A DNA stretch of 46,019 nt from Desulfobacteraceae bacterium (GCA_013619155.1 JABXKT010000060.1:1-46019); one strand, 5' to 3'. Shown: positions 36,225 to 45,525, counted from the stretch's first letter. Made by a program: numbers and translations. Notes: a model not told the origin generated them from the letters alone.

Positions 36225-36641
36225 ATGGAGCAGACCCTTTCCATCATCAAGCCAGACGGTGTACAAAAAAATATCATCGGCGACATCATCCGGCGTTTCG
36301 AATCGGAGGGCCTGGTCATCAAAGCCTTGACCATGCACCAGCTGACAAAAGGTGAGGCCCAAGGATTTTATGCCGTGCACAAAGATCGCCCCTTCTTCGA
36401 GAGCCTCACCGACTTTATGAGCTCCGGTCCCGTTGTGATTATGGTGCTTCAAGGCATTGACGCCATCCATTTAAACAGAAAAATCATGGGGGCCACAAAT
36501 TTTAAAGAGGCAGAAGAAGGGACCATCCGATCGGACCACGCCTCATCCATCGAGCACAATATCGTCCATGGCTCCGATGCACCGGAGACCGCCGCCTGGG
36601 AAATTGCTTATTTCTTCTCAAACCTTGACATCATGGCCTGA
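36225..36641 (+). CDS. ndk: nucleoside-diphosphate kinase
   Basis: A 138-aa NDK, moving phosphate from ATP to NDPs through a phospho-histidine. It has [39 protein letters not shown] and the active-site stretch [20 protein letters not shown], with the catalytic His in NIVHGSD. YFF is near the C-terminus. Length is normal. The start is the ATG 10 nt after AGGAG; the frame runs 30 codons upstream without protein-like sequence. It stands alone. Confidence 0.96.
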   Translation: MEQTLSIIKPDGVQKNIIGDIIRRFESEGLVIKALTMHQLTKGEAQGFYAVHKDRPFFESLTDFMSSGPVVIMVLQGIDAIHLNRKIMGATNFKEAEEGTIRSDHASSIEHNIVHGSDAPETAAWEIAYFFSNLDIMA

Positions 36642-36694
36642 TTCCATCATATATTTTGGCGTCAATTGAAACGATTCGGCCACAAAAAAATGCC

Positions 36695-36770
36695 CGTCAT
36701 GATGACTATAAAAGTCTGTCTGGCAACTCCGTCTTTATAAAATAAGACAAACGGTTGACTCCCGGCGTCA
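36695..36770 (-). repeat. truncated family A repeat
   Basis: GATGACTATAAAAG, TCTGGCAACTCCGTC and TTTATAAAATAAGACAAACG match the left arm of the reversed copy at 45636-45782. The palindrome is reduced to a half-site. It lies about 26 bp from the MITE at 36799. Confidence 0.6.
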
Positions 36771-36795
36771 GCTAAAATAGCGATCCAAAAAAATT

Positions 36796-37039
36796 TACAC
36801 CTAAAAGTCGCAAGCGTCCTTTGGCCGGATATGCAAGGCGCCGGACATGCAGCTGTCGTATTTTACCGCAATTGTCTGGTAACGCAGCAGATCATGTCAA
36901 AGGGCGCTCCCGAAGGGTGAGCCAATTTTTGCATTTTCGGCTGCCGTAACTTTGATGGCCAGCAGGAATACATCATAAACAGTTGTAATAGTAGCATTTT
37001 GGCCGTCATACAGAGTGGTGAATGCAACTTTTAGGTTAC
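36796..37039. mobile_element. MITE-like element, copy 2 (238 bp plus TAC duplications)
   Basis: 36799-37036 has the ends ACCTAAAAGTCGCA and TGCAACTTTTAGGT and is flanked by TAC on both sides (36796-36798 and 37037-37039). It has the same length as copy 1 and is nearly identical throughout, which suggests fairly recent movement. Confidence 0.9.
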
Positions 37040-37149
37040 ATCGACCCATACAAGGGGGTACCCCACCGGGGACCCTCATTTTTTTTGCCCCCCACAACTG
37101 AAAGGGGCCATACACCTCGGAAGAATCACCCCACGATCAAGCAGGAGCC

Positions 37150-37872
37150 ATGAGCCATACCCCACAATCCACCCAAGAGATCGCCATTATTCTGGTCCGC
37201 CCCCGCTACCCGGAGAACATCGGCTCGGCGGCCCGAGCCATGATGAACATGGGCTTTTCCCAGTTGATCCTCATCAACCCCGAAGATCCCGACCAGGAAC
37301 GCATGCGTAAGACCGCCACTCACCATGCGGCCAGCATCATCGATACCCTCACCATCTGCGACAACTTAGAGGAGGCCCTGGCCCCCTTTACCTTTGTGGC
37401 CGCCACCACCACACGACAGGGGAAAAAACGCGACGGCCTCATCTCTCCACCCGCCCTGGTGGAACGCGTGGGGGCCCTGGCTCCCGAAGAAAAAATGGCG
37501 GTTCTCTTCGGCTCCGAAGACAAAGGGCTCACCAACGATGAACTTCGCTTAGCCGATGCCCTGGTCACCATTCCCACGGTGGATTTCTCCTCCATCAACC
37601 TGGCCCAATCGGTGATGATCCTCTGCTACGAACTCTGTCGGCCGCGACCGTCAAAGACAAAGAGCCCCTTTCGACTGGCCAATAAAGAGGAGATCGGCAA
37701 GGCGTATGACGCCGTCGAGACCCTCCTTCGCGCCGTCGATCTCTACAACCCGGAAAATCCCGACCACTGGCCCGCCCGCTTCCGGAGCCTTCTCACCCGG
37801 GCCGGACTCCGAGCCGGCGATACCGCCCTGGTCCTCGACTTTATCGGCAAGACCATGAATAAACTCAAATAA
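37150..37872 (+). CDS. TrmJ-type SPOUT RNA methyltransferase
   Basis: A 240-aa SpoU/TrmH-superfamily enzyme that probably 2'-O-methylates tRNA (position 32 in TrmJ). The knot motifs are visible: IILVRPRYPENIGSAARAMM near the N-terminus, VLFGSEDKGLTNDELRLADA, and TVDFSSINLAQSVMILCYEL, which carries the SAM-binding knot. The C-terminal 60 residues form the TrmJ-like helical extension. AGGAG is only 2-3 nt from the ATG. It is followed by family A repeats. The exact target is inferred from similarity to TrmJ. Confidence 0.9.
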   Translation: MSHTPQSTQEIAIILVRPRYPENIGSAARAMMNMGFSQLILINPEDPDQERMRKTATHHAASIIDTLTICDNLEEALAPFTFVAATTTRQGKKRDGLISPPALVERVGALAPEEKMAVLFGSEDKGLTNDELRLADALVTIPTVDFSSINLAQSVMILCYELCRPRPSKTKSPFRLANKEEIGKAYDAVETLLRAVDLYNPENPDHWPARFRSLLTRAGLRAGDTALVLDFIGKTMNKLK

Positions 37873-37898
37873 GAGACACACCAACAATGCCTCGCTTG

Positions 37899-37945
37899 AC
37901 CCTGCCGGGGGCCAACCTTTTGCAAAAGGTTGCCAAATAGGATTT
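37899..37945 (+). repeat. family A remnant (left arm only)
   Basis: It has CCTGCCGGGGGCCAACC and the hairpin CCTTTTGCAAAAGG, then a short tail without the palindrome. It lies 27 bp after the TrmJ-type gene and just before a complete copy. Confidence 0.65.
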
Positions 37946-38028
37946 AATAGTGGCCATGAGGGGCACTGGCTGACTTTTTATGCCCACTTTAACCATAAAT
38001 TATAAAAAACCAATGCGGTGAAAGTATA

Positions 38029-38166
38029 GCCTCCGGTGGCCCTGCCGGGAGCCAACCTTTTGCCAAAGGTTGCCAAACAGGTTTTTATCGTGAGCATGAC
38101 GGGCCTTTGGCCCGTCATGCTCACATACCTGGGGTCCAGGGGATTTATCTCCTGGCCGCCGGAGGC
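38029..38166 (+). repeat. family A repeat, complete reference copy
   Basis: 138 bp. Terminal inverted ends are GCCTCCGGTGGCC (38029-38041) and GGCCGCCGGAGGC (38154-38166). The left hairpin is CAACCTTTTGCCAAAGGTTG. The central palindrome is GTGAGCATGACGGGCC (38090-38105) with 38109-38124, a perfect 16-bp stem with loop TTT. The right hairpin spans CCAGGGGATTTATCTCCTGG. Confidence 0.9.
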
Positions 38167-38203
38167 TTTTTTTCTGGTTACTTTCACCCGAGCGAAGAAC
38201 CGA

Positions 38204-38249
38204 TAAAAAAAGGGCCATGATCTGGTTTTAAGATCATGGCCCTTTTTTA
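38204..38249. terminator. bidirectional terminator downstream of lepA
   Basis: AAAAAAAGGGCCATGATC pairs with GATCATGGCCCTTTTTT around a 9-nt centre. T tracts are present on both strands. Confidence 0.88.
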
Positions 38250-38285
38250 TTTTATACGTCATCTGTTCGGGGTAACCGTTCCCTT

Positions 38286-38333
38286 GAGCGCCCCGGCGCT
38301 CATTTTCTTAAAGTATTTTTTTAAGAAAATGAG
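38286..38333. other. two overlapping hairpins after lepA
   Basis: GAGCGCC (38286-38292) can pair with GGCGCTC (38295-38301). CTCATTTTCTTAAA (38299-38312) can pair with 38320-38333 (14 bp, 7-nt loop). They share 38299-38301. No T tract follows. They start 10 bp from the lepA stop and may protect the 3' end. Confidence 0.5.
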
Positions 38334-38343
38334 ACGGAACTCT

Positions 38344-40137
38344 CTAATCGTCGGATTTGAGCACGGCAAGGAAGGCAGACTGGGGAATCTCCACCTGGCC
38401 CACCATCTTCATGCGCTTCTTCCCCTTCTTCTGCTTATCAAGGAGCTTTCGCTTCCGGCTGATATCCCCCCCGTAACACTTGGCGGTGACATCTTTTCTA
38501 TAGGCAGAGATGGTCTCACGGGAGACAACCTTGGCACCGATGGCCCCTTGAATGGCCACCTTAAACATCTGCCGGGGAATCTCCTCTTTAAGTTTTTCAC
38601 ACGCCACACGACCCCGCATAACGGCCCGGTCCTTGTGAACCAGCTGGGCCAAGGCGTCCACCTTCTCGGCGTTAATAAGAAAATCGAGCTTCACCAGATC
38701 GGTCTCCTTGTAACCGATGAGCTCATAATCGAAGGAGCCGTACCCTTGGGTAATACTCTTCAAGCGATCGTAGAAATCGTAGACCACCTCGGCCAGGGGC
38801 AGTTCGAAGACCATCTCCATGCGACTATTGGTAAGGTACTGATAGTTCACGCTGTTACCACGCCGATCTAAGCAGAGCTTCATCACAGACCCCATATATC
38901 GCTCGGGCACGATGATAGCCGCCTTGATAAAGGGCTCACTGGTACGCTTGATGGTGGTGGGGTCCGGGTAGAGGGCGGGGTTATCGATGATCTCCACCAC
39001 CCCGGTATGAAATTCCACCTCATACTGCACCGATGGAGCCGTCAGGATCAGGGAGACACCATACTCCCGCTCGAGGCGCTCCTGGACCACCTCCAGGTGA
39101 AGCAGCCCGAGAAAGCCACAACGAAAGCCAAAACCCAAGGCCGCCGAGGAGTCCTTCTCGTAGATGAGGGAGGCATCGTTTAGCTGAAGCTTCTCCATGG
39201 CACTGGTGAGCTCCTCATAATCGTCGGATGCCACGGGATAAATGGAGGAGAAGACCACGGGAGTGGGATCTTTAAAGCCGGCCACCGCCCCCGTGCACCC
39301 GCCCTTCATATGGGTGATGGTATCCCCGCATCGGGTATCGCTCACCGTCTTGATACCGGCGATCATATACCCCACCTCCCCTGCGGAGAGAATCTTCTTG
39401 GGGACTCGGACGATCTGGAAAACCCCCACCTCTTCCACCTTGTAGGTGGAGTCATTGCTTAAGAACTTAATGGTATCCCCGGCCTTCATCGTGCCATCGA
39501 TCACACGAAAATGGACGATGGTACCCCGGTATGGGTCGTAGTGGGAATCGAAAATCAAGGCCTTCAGGGGTGCCGTGGCATCGCCTTTGGGGGGCGGCAA
39601 GAGGTTGACGACCCCTTCCAGTACCTCGGTGATACCAATCCCATTTTTAGCCGAGGTCAAGAGGGCCATATCGGGATCCAACCCAAGGTCCGCCTCAATC
39701 TGCCCCTTCACCCAGTCGATCTCGGCACTGGGAAGATCGATCTTGTTGATAACGGGGATGATCTCCAGATCATGTTCCATGGCAAGATAGAGGTTGGCCA
39801 GGGTCTGTGCCTCTACCCCTTGGCTGGCATCCACAATGAGGAGGGCCCCCTCACAGGAGGCCAGGGCCCGGGACACCTCATAGGTAAAATCCACGTGACC
39901 GGGGGTATCGATGAGGTTCAGCACATACTCGTTTCCATCCTTGGCTGTGTAGGGGAGAGAAACGGTCTGGCTCTTGATGGTGATACCACGCTCCCGTTCG
40001 ATATCCATGGTATCTAAAATCTGATCCTTAAAATCACGATCAGAAACCACGCCCGTCTCTTGAATCAAGCGATCGGACAAGGTCGATTTTCCATGGTCAA
40101 TATGAGCGATAATGCTGAAGTTACGAATATGTTTCAT
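38344..40137 (-). CDS. lepA: elongation factor 4 (LepA)
   Basis: A 597-aa ribosome-associated GTPase. The G motifs are [25 protein letters not shown] and [21 protein letters not shown] is the effector loop. The LepA-specific C-terminus is complete: [27 protein letters not shown]. Length is standard. AGGAG is 16 nt before the ATG, farther than usual. lepB does not follow it here. Confidence 0.98.
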   Translation of the reverse strand: MKHIRNFSIIAHIDHGKSTLSDRLIQETGVVSDRDFKDQILDTMDIERERGITIKSQTVSLPYTAKDGNEYVLNLIDTPGHVDFTYEVSRALASCEGALLIVDASQGVEAQTLANLYLAMEHDLEIIPVINKIDLPSAEIDWVKGQIEADLGLDPDMALLTSAKNGIGITEVLEGVVNLLPPPKGDATAPLKALIFDSHYDPYRGTIVHFRVIDGTMKAGDTIKFLSNDSTYKVEEVGVFQIVRVPKKILSAGEVGYMIAGIKTVSDTRCGDTITHMKGGCTGAVAGFKDPTPVVFSSIYPVASDDYEELTSAMEKLQLNDASLIYEKDSSAALGFGFRCGFLGLLHLEVVQERLEREYGVSLILTAPSVQYEVEFHTGVVEIIDNPALYPDPTTIKRTSEPFIKAAIIVPERYMGSVMKLCLDRRGNSVNYQYLTNSRMEMVFELPLAEVVYDFYDRLKSITQGYGSFDYELIGYKETDLVKLDFLINAEKVDALAQLVHKDRAVMRGRVACEKLKEEIPRQMFKVAIQGAIGAKVVSRETISAYRKDVTAKCYGGDISRKRKLLDKQKKGKKRMKMVGQVEIPQSAFLAVLKSDD

Positions 40138-40283
40138 GCCGTTTCGACTGTTGCTCCTGAGGGATTATCCATGGGTAGGCTTCCCCTGCTCAGCAAAAAA
40201 ACGCCGACAGAATACACGCCCCGATCCAAAGAAATCATCTGAAATTTCAGATATATACAAGCAAATACACCAGCGTGTGCGGG

Positions 40284-40312
40284 TTGACAGAGTCCACCCG
40301 AACCGCTATAGT
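40284..40312 (+). promoter_or_regulatory. strong sigma70-type promoter
   Basis: TTGACA (40284-40289), a 17-nt spacer and TATAGT (40307-40312). It points to the REC-GGDEF gene, leaving a leader of about 260 nt in which I see no credible gene. Confidence 0.7.
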
Positions 40313-40577
40313 TTCAAAATAAAACATCAATAAGTATCAAATTGGCTTTTACCCTGTCAAGGCAAGGGTCTTTATCCATGCATGATGTCACCGGCCAAAG
40401 GCCCGCAAACAGCTTGTCTCCATACTCTTCCCCCCCCATTATTTCTCATGCACCGGGTACCCAAAGAGAGCCCTTTCCCCCTGATGCCGCCCCTGGTGTC
40501 TTTTATACTCACCAAGACGCCCCAGGGGCCAAAGAATCAGCGCCTTCACCACTCACCCCTTTCCCCCGTGGGTTGCC

Positions 40578-41504
40578 ATGCGTTCAATAGCGATCGTCGA
40601 TGAAGATAAGGGCATCCGAGACTCCGTGACCAGTTATCTGACCCTTGCCGGGTTTCAGGTGGTCGCCTTCTCCTCGGCCCATGAGCTCCTCACCCACCTA
40701 AAATCCAATGTCATGGATATCGTCATCACGGATATCCCCCTTAAAGGGACCAATGGCTTTGAACTCACCGACACCATCAAAAAAAACCACGCCACCGATG
40801 TCATCATCCTCACCGGATACTGCACCGGTTACTCCTATGAAGAGGCTATCAAAAAAGGGGCCAGTGATTTTGTTTTTAAACCGGTACGCTTCGAGGAGCT
40901 CCTGCTGCGCATCAAACGGGTACTCCATGAAAAACGCCTGACCTGCGAGCGAAACGAGATGTTCGCCCGCCTCAAACGCATGGCGGTGACCGATCCCCTG
41001 ACACGGCTCTTCAACCTGAGACACTTCTACAGCCAGCTCGAAAAAGAGATCGACCGATTTAATCGCTACAACCGCCCCCTGGCCCTCATGCTTCTCGACA
41101 TTGACAATTTTAAGATTTTCAACGATACCTATGGTCACCTTGAAGGAGATCGTATTCTGGTGAATCTGGGCAAAGTCATTCGAGAGTGCCTGCGGACCAT
41201 GGACTCGGGGTATCGTTTTGGGGGAGAAGAGTTCACCGTCATCTTGCCAGAGACAACGGCTTATGAAGGATTTGTGGTGGCGCAAAGAATTCAACAGGCG
41301 ATGCGAAGCACCGCCTTTTTCCCCCCATCCGGATCAGAGCCCATCATCACCACCTTAAGTGTTGGACTCACCGAATACGACTCCGGAGAACCCTTAAAAG
41401 AGTTTGTCCGCAGATCTGACAAAGCCATGTACCTCTCCAAGACGAAGGGCAAGGATCGCATATCCATACTGGACAAAAACAGTATCGACCTGGACCTGCC
41501 CTAA
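40578..41504 (+). CDS. response regulator with GGDEF domain (diguanylate cyclase)
   Basis: A 308-aa two-domain protein. The REC domain (1 to about 118) has the acidic pair at Glu9/Asp10, phospho-acceptor Asp52 (VITDIPLKG), Thr79 and Lys101 (FVFKPV). A linker helix leads to a GGDEF domain with DPLTRLFNLRHFY, LDIDNFKIFNDTYGH and GGEEF at 215-219. GGEEF is a catalytically competent form. RTMD at 206-209, five residues before it, is the c-di-GMP inhibitory I-site. It should make c-di-GMP when phosphorylated (PleD/WspR-like logic). There is no adjacent histidine kinase. The ribosome binding site is weak. Confidence 0.93.
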   Translation: MRSIAIVDEDKGIRDSVTSYLTLAGFQVVAFSSAHELLTHLKSNVMDIVITDIPLKGTNGFELTDTIKKNHATDVIILTGYCTGYSYEEAIKKGASDFVFKPVRFEELLLRIKRVLHEKRLTCERNEMFARLKRMAVTDPLTRLFNLRHFYSQLEKEIDRFNRYNRPLALMLLDIDNFKIFNDTYGHLEGDRILVNLGKVIRECLRTMDSGYRFGGEEFTVILPETTAYEGFVVAQRIQQAMRSTAFFPPSGSEPIITTLSVGLTEYDSGEPLKEFVRRSDKAMYLSKTKGKDRISILDKNSIDLDLP

Positions 41505-41607
41505 AAAAAAACGTGATTACCATCCTTTTTCAGCCACGTTTGCGATAAGCGAGCCCTTTTATCCAGAACGATGAAAACAAAGCATCGCATCATTTAGGGG
41601 ATGCCTT

Positions 41608-41772
41608 ACCGCGGGTCGCTTTTTAAAAAGCGCCGTAAAAACGGTTCGATGACAGGAACACATGCCTATTCGGCGTTTTTCTTAGAGAATGTTAAAGGCC
41701 AAAGGCCCCCCATATGCACAAACCTATATTCCAAGGGCCCAGCCTTTGGCCGCCGGCGGCTTTTTTATAATA
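41608..41772 (+). repeat. degraded family A-type element
   Basis: GGGTCGCTTTTTAAAAAGCG matches the variant left hairpin at 17132-17259. The right end GGCCGCCGGCGGCTTTTTT is kept. The middle is unrelated and includes GGCCAAAGGCC and GGGCCCAGCCTTTGGCC pairing. No gene lies in 41505-41854. Confidence 0.55.
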
Positions 41773-41854
41773 AACTGAAAACGTATCGTTATCGCGATGG
41801 CTGACAATAAGATTGTCATCAGACAAAAAAATATATAGGTGGACCCTAGCACCC

Positions 41855-42292
41855 ATGATCACCATTGAATTTTTGAACCACCCCACACCCGAAGAGGCGG
41901 ACCGTATCCTCTCCATCTACCACCGGCAGGAGTGGTTATCCCCCACCATCGACGACCCCCAGCGTATCATACGGGTCGTCGATGGAAGCCACTGCTATGT
42001 CACCGCACGGGATAAGGGCACGATTATCGGTATTGGAAGAGCCTTAAGCGATGGGGTGGGTGATGCCTATATTCATGACATCACGGTCATGAAGAGCCAC
42101 AGAAACCAAGGCATCGGAAGGCGTATCGTGGAATTGATCATTGATCGTCTGAAAAGAGACGGCATCACCTGGATCGGCCTTATCGCAGAAAAAGGATCCC
42201 CGTCCCTCTATAAAAAAGTCGGATTCGCTCCCCTTTTAGGAGCCCTTCCCATGTTCCGCTTCGATTGCGAAGCCCCTGCAATAATCGAATGA
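41855..42292 (+). CDS. GNAT-family N-acetyltransferase
   Basis: A 145-aa acetyl-CoA-dependent acyltransferase. The acetyl-CoA motif A is SHRNQGIGRRIVELIIDRLK after the beta strand AYIHDITV. Motif B is around LIAEKGSPSLYKKVGFAPL, and the ending is typical for small GNATs. The substrate cannot be told. The start is taken at the ATG before ITIEFLNHP; AGGTGG lies about 12 nt upstream, and a TTG 14 codons earlier is an alternative. The DUF2156 gene follows by 17 bp, so the two are probably co-transcribed. Confidence 0.87.
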   Translation: MITIEFLNHPTPEEADRILSIYHRQEWLSPTIDDPQRIIRVVDGSHCYVTARDKGTIIGIGRALSDGVGDAYIHDITVMKSHRNQGIGRRIVELIIDRLKRDGITWIGLIAEKGSPSLYKKVGFAPLLGALPMFRFDCEAPAIIE

Positions 42293-42309
42293 TTCCTTGA
42301 GATGAGACC

Positions 42310-43248
42310 ATGACAAAACTCCATGATATCTGTAATCTAACGCCCCTTCTTCCCGAGCACCACACCCCCCTTACCCCCTTCTTCTCCCGTCAAAAGAACC
42401 CCTTGTGTGGGTACTCTCTGTCGGCCTTTATCATCTGGAAAACCCATGTGTACTACCCGGCCTTTACCGTCAATGGCTCTCATACCATCACCGCCCGTCT
42501 CTTTCCCACCATGCCGGAAAAGAGCCACCTCACCCTTCCGGTACCCGACGGGGACACCTGGTCTCCCCATCGACTGGCCGAGTTGTGTCGGCATCATAAG
42601 ATCCCCATGATCTCCTTTGTCGACGAGGCGTATATCCACACGTGGGGAAGAAAATCCATCGACGCCCTCTTCAGCGTAAAAGAGCAGACCGACTACGAGG
42701 ATTATGTCTACCGAAAAGAGGATCTGGCCGAACTCAAAGGGAATAAATTCAGCAAAAAACGAAACCTGATCAATCAATTTTTACGGGAGTATGTCGAGAC
42801 GGGCCGCGTCAGCGTCGAGGCCATCACCCCCGAAAACAGAGATGAATGCAAGGCCCTTCTCGCCTACTGGTGGAGCTTACGCTCAGCGGATATGCACGCG
42901 GACGAAGATGCCTTTGGAGAGAAGGTGGCCTGTACCTACGCCCTGGATCTCATGGGCACCCTCCCCGATCTGCGGGGCATCCTCCTAAGAATCGACGGCA
43001 CCATCAAGGCCTTCGGCATGGCCACCGATTTAACAAAAGAGATGGCCGATTTTAATTTTGAGAAGGCCGACCCCAGCATCAAGGGACTCTACCAGTTCTT
43101 CGATCGCCAATGTGCACGCATGCTCTTTCAAGACACCTCCCTCATCAATAAAGAGTGCGACATGGATGATCCGGGCCTGCGCCACGCCAAGCGATCCTAT
43201 CACCCCCACCTGCGCTTTAAATCCCATACCTTAACACTCAAGCCATAA
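42310..43248 (+). CDS. DUF2156 (LPG synthase C-terminal-like) protein
   Basis: A 312-aa soluble protein with a double-GNAT-like fold of the DUF2156 family, related to the catalytic domain of lysyl-phosphatidylglycerol synthases. Diagnostic segments are DYVYRKEDLAELKGNKFSKK followed by RNLINQF, LLRIDGTIKAFGMATDL and KGLYQFFDRQCA. There is no membrane domain, so it is the stand-alone form whose acceptor is unknown. It lies 17 bp after a GNAT gene, and the pair may act on related substrates. The ribosome binding site is weak (TGAGATGAGACC before the ATG). Confidence 0.85.
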   Translation: MTKLHDICNLTPLLPEHHTPLTPFFSRQKNPLCGYSLSAFIIWKTHVYYPAFTVNGSHTITARLFPTMPEKSHLTLPVPDGDTWSPHRLAELCRHHKIPMISFVDEAYIHTWGRKSIDALFSVKEQTDYEDYVYRKEDLAELKGNKFSKKRNLINQFLREYVETGRVSVEAITPENRDECKALLAYWWSLRSADMHADEDAFGEKVACTYALDLMGTLPDLRGILLRIDGTIKAFGMATDLTKEMADFNFEKADPSIKGLYQFFDRQCARMLFQDTSLINKECDMDDPGLRHAKRSYHPHLRFKSHTLTLKP

Positions 43249-43310
43249 ATAAGGGGCCGGAGGAAGACTTTCGCCGCATCGCCTTCTATGGTTAAAGTAA
43301 CCAAGAAACG

Positions 43311-43454
43311 GGCCTTCCGGCGGCGAGGGTGGCGAAGCCACTTAGGCAAATATACCTTGAAAGCAGGTTTCCGCAGTGATTTAACCGGCGGAGCGGGTCA
43401 AATCACTGCGGCGTTTTTCTTAAACGTATGCATTTATTTTTTTGCCTGAGCCCT
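43311..43454 (+). repeat. family B repeat, best hairpin copy
   Basis: Core 43366-43454. CCGCAGTGATTT (43371-43382) pairs perfectly with AAATCACTGCGG (43400-43411), followed by TTTTTCTTAAACG and ATTTATTTTTTTGCCTGAG. The preceding 50 bp carry GGCCTTCCGGCGGCGAGGG, as in other B copies. Confidence 0.85.
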
Positions 43455-43631
43455 TATCGGCCTGACGTCACAAAAATCTGCCGGGTCAACCGTTTCCAAA
43501 GGTTGACCCGAAAGGGCCTAGCGAGGCGTAAGCTGAATCGTTGCCCTTTTCCTTGGCATGGGCCCCTGTCAAAAAATTCAGCCAGCACCCCCCTTTTCCC
43601 ATCATGTCCCTACATAAAATCCGAGCCAAGC

Positions 43632-43651
43632 GTACCACGATGTGGTACAAT
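43632..43651 (+). promoter_or_regulatory. palindromic operator overlapping a -10 box, before the UspA gene
   Basis: GTACCAC-GAT-GTGGTAC (43632-43648) is a perfect 7-bp inverted repeat. TACAAT (43646-43651), a good -10, overlaps its right arm. No -35 is seen at the proper distance, so regulated or activator-dependent use is possible. It lies about 145 bp before the start codon. Confidence 0.45.
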
Positions 43652-43794
43652 TATTCTTAAAAACGTTCTTCCTTACCGGTTGCACCCGTATGCATAATCC
43701 CCCTCTCCATCGCCTAAATACCTCCCGCCTCCGATGCAACCGTCCCTTTAAAAAAATCGAAGGGGTGACCCACCCTTTCCAAGGAAAATATACC

Positions 43795-44232
43795 ATGAAC
43801 CCTCCCAAAGTCCTCTGGCCCACCGATTTTTCACGGAATGCAGAAAAAGCCCTCCCCTTTATCACCTCCCTCATCCGCGATAAAGGGGCCGAGGTCCATG
43901 TGCTCTATGTAATCCCGGATATCGCCCGCCAAAAACCCTGGTACGGCTCCTACGATGACCGGCACATCGAACGCCTCACCCGGCAGGAGGAGCGCTCGGC
44001 GGTCAAGCGCCTCAACCAACTCTGCACCAAATATATGGATGGATGCGCCCTCTTCACCCGTCACACAGCGGTGGGAGAAGCCGCCGATGAGATCTTGAAA
44101 CTCATCAACACCGAGGGCATGGACATGGTGGTCATGACCCCCCACGCGCACCCCCTCCCAGAAATCGATGAGCCCACCTTTGAAAAGGTCAAACGCATGG
44201 CATCTATCCCTGTGGAGGTAATTTTAAGCTAA
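43795..44232 (+). CDS. universal stress protein (UspA family)
   Basis: A 145-aa single-domain Usp. VLWPTDFSRNAEKALPFITS is at the N-terminus, EVHVLYVIPDI is the first strand region, and the DMVVMTPHAHP and IPVEVILS strands are at the end. The ATP-binding GxxGx9G(S/T) motif is not evident, so it may be the non-ATP-binding kind. The start is the ATG 10 nt after AAGGAAAA. The frame runs 51 codons upstream through the operator region, which is not coding. It is monocistronic. Confidence 0.85.
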   Translation: MNPPKVLWPTDFSRNAEKALPFITSLIRDKGAEVHVLYVIPDIARQKPWYGSYDDRHIERLTRQEERSAVKRLNQLCTKYMDGCALFTRHTAVGEAADEILKLINTEGMDMVVMTPHAHPLPEIDEPTFEKVKRMASIPVEVILS

Positions 44233-44256
44233 ACGCCCAAAGTGGCCAAGAAACAT

Positions 44257-44406
44257 GCCTCCGGCGGCCAGGGACAGGGCCCCTGGACCCCAGATTCGTA
44301 ACGGTGACGGACCCTTGGTCCGTCACCGTTACAATAAACCTTTGTTTGGTAACCCCCGTTTATAAAAATTGGCAAAAAGGTGGCTCCCGGCAGGACCACC
44401 GGAGGC
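44257..44406 (-). repeat. family A repeat, reversed
   Basis: The palindrome GTAACGGTGACGGACC (44298-44313) with 44317-44332 is a perfect 16-bp stem, loop CTT. The ends are GCCTCCGGCGGCC and GGACCACCGGAGGC. It is followed by a small hairpin and T8 (44419-44442), a likely terminator after the usp gene. Confidence 0.85.
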
Positions 44407-44660
44407 AGCGTGGCCAAAGGCCTGCCTCCGGTGCTTTTTTTTGGAAAAAACCCATAAAAAAAGTAACAATAACGGGCAGAGGTCTCTCTTATGCCTCGAA
44501 AAGGGGGGTGACATGATCCAAAAAACAAGAGATGAAGTCCCATATTTAAAGGCACATTGACAATGTCCATACAAAGAGGGAGTATCGCATCTATAATAGG
44601 TCAGGCCCATGGCTTGTGCCGCCCCATCGTTACTATTGACACAGCGTAAGGAGTACCCCC

Positions 44661-45365
44661 TTGATTATGGATTCAAAAACCCTCGGAATCGTCGGTGGCA
44701 TGGGACCACTGGCCACCGCCATGCTCTTTGAGAAAATTGCCACCCTAACCCGGGTCACACGAGACCAGGACCATATCCGAGTCCTCATCGACAGCAACCC
44801 GCAGATCCCCGATCGCACCGCCCATATCGTGGCCGACGGGCCAGATCCGCGAGAGGCATTGATCGCCACGGCAAAACACTTGGAGTTCATGGGTGCCGAT
44901 TTTCTCATCATGCCCTGCAACACCGCCCACTACTTCTTCGATGATATCACAAAAAAAATCGCTATCCCCTTCCTCCACATGGTCAATGAAACCGCCCACC
45001 ACATTGCCACCCATTTCCCGGAGACGAAAAAAGTGGGAATCCTCGCCACAGAAGGGACATGCGCAGCCCGGGTCTACGAGAGAGCCCTCGAAAAACAGGG
45101 TCTCACCCCCTTAACCCCCGATCCGCCCATGCAACAAGAGGTCACGAATCTTATTTACGGCATCAAGGCCGGCAAGACCCCTGCCTTAGAGGGCTTCATG
45201 AAGGCCGTAGAGGGCCTCAAAGCAAAAGGGGCCACCTGTTTTGTCCTGGGCTGCACCGAGCTCTCCGTGGCTCAAAAACTCCACGGCTTCTCCGGGCCCT
45301 TCGTGGACCCCCTCACCGTCATCGCCACGGCGGCCATCCACTTTGCCGGCAAACAGAGCGTGTAA
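44661..45365 (+). CDS. aspartate/glutamate racemase family protein
   Basis: A 234-aa, PLP-independent two-Cys racemase. GIVGGMGPLATAMLFEKI is at the N-terminus, the first catalytic Cys is in MPCNTAHYFFDDI and the second in LGCTELSVAQ. This pattern fits aspartate racemase (YgeA/RacD-like) better than MurI. It probably makes D-Asp or a related D-amino acid in the cytosol. The start is the TTG 7 nt after AAGGAG; the ATG two codons later would be 13 nt away. It is monocistronic, with repeats on both sides. Confidence 0.9.
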   Translation: MIMDSKTLGIVGGMGPLATAMLFEKIATLTRVTRDQDHIRVLIDSNPQIPDRTAHIVADGPDPREALIATAKHLEFMGADFLIMPCNTAHYFFDDITKKIAIPFLHMVNETAHHIATHFPETKKVGILATEGTCAARVYERALEKQGLTPLTPDPPMQQEVTNLIYGIKAGKTPALEGFMKAVEGLKAKGATCFVLGCTELSVAQKLHGFSGPFVDPLTVIATAAIHFAGKQSV

Positions 45366-45400
45366 GGGCCGCAACAAAAATAAAAGATACAAAAAACGAT

Positions 45401-45525
45401 GCCTCCGGCGGCGAGGTGAGCCACCTCGAAAGCGGGTGACCGCTGCGCTTTGCCCCGCTCCTCGGGACAAATCACAGCGCTATTCTTATGAAATCCGGAT
45501 GCTTATTTTTTTGTCAGAGCCCTAA
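45401..45525 (+). repeat. family B repeat
   Basis: GCCTCCGGCGGCGAGGTGAG, GAAAGCGGGTGACCGC, CAAATCACAGCGC and ATTTTTTTGTCAGAGCC are present. This copy is more diverged than the one in panB. The racemase stop is 36 bp upstream. Confidence 0.75.

Noticed and set aside
43642..43794. N-terminal extension of the UspA protein
   Set aside because: The extra 51 codons run through the operator and have no family similarity; a better start lies at 43795.
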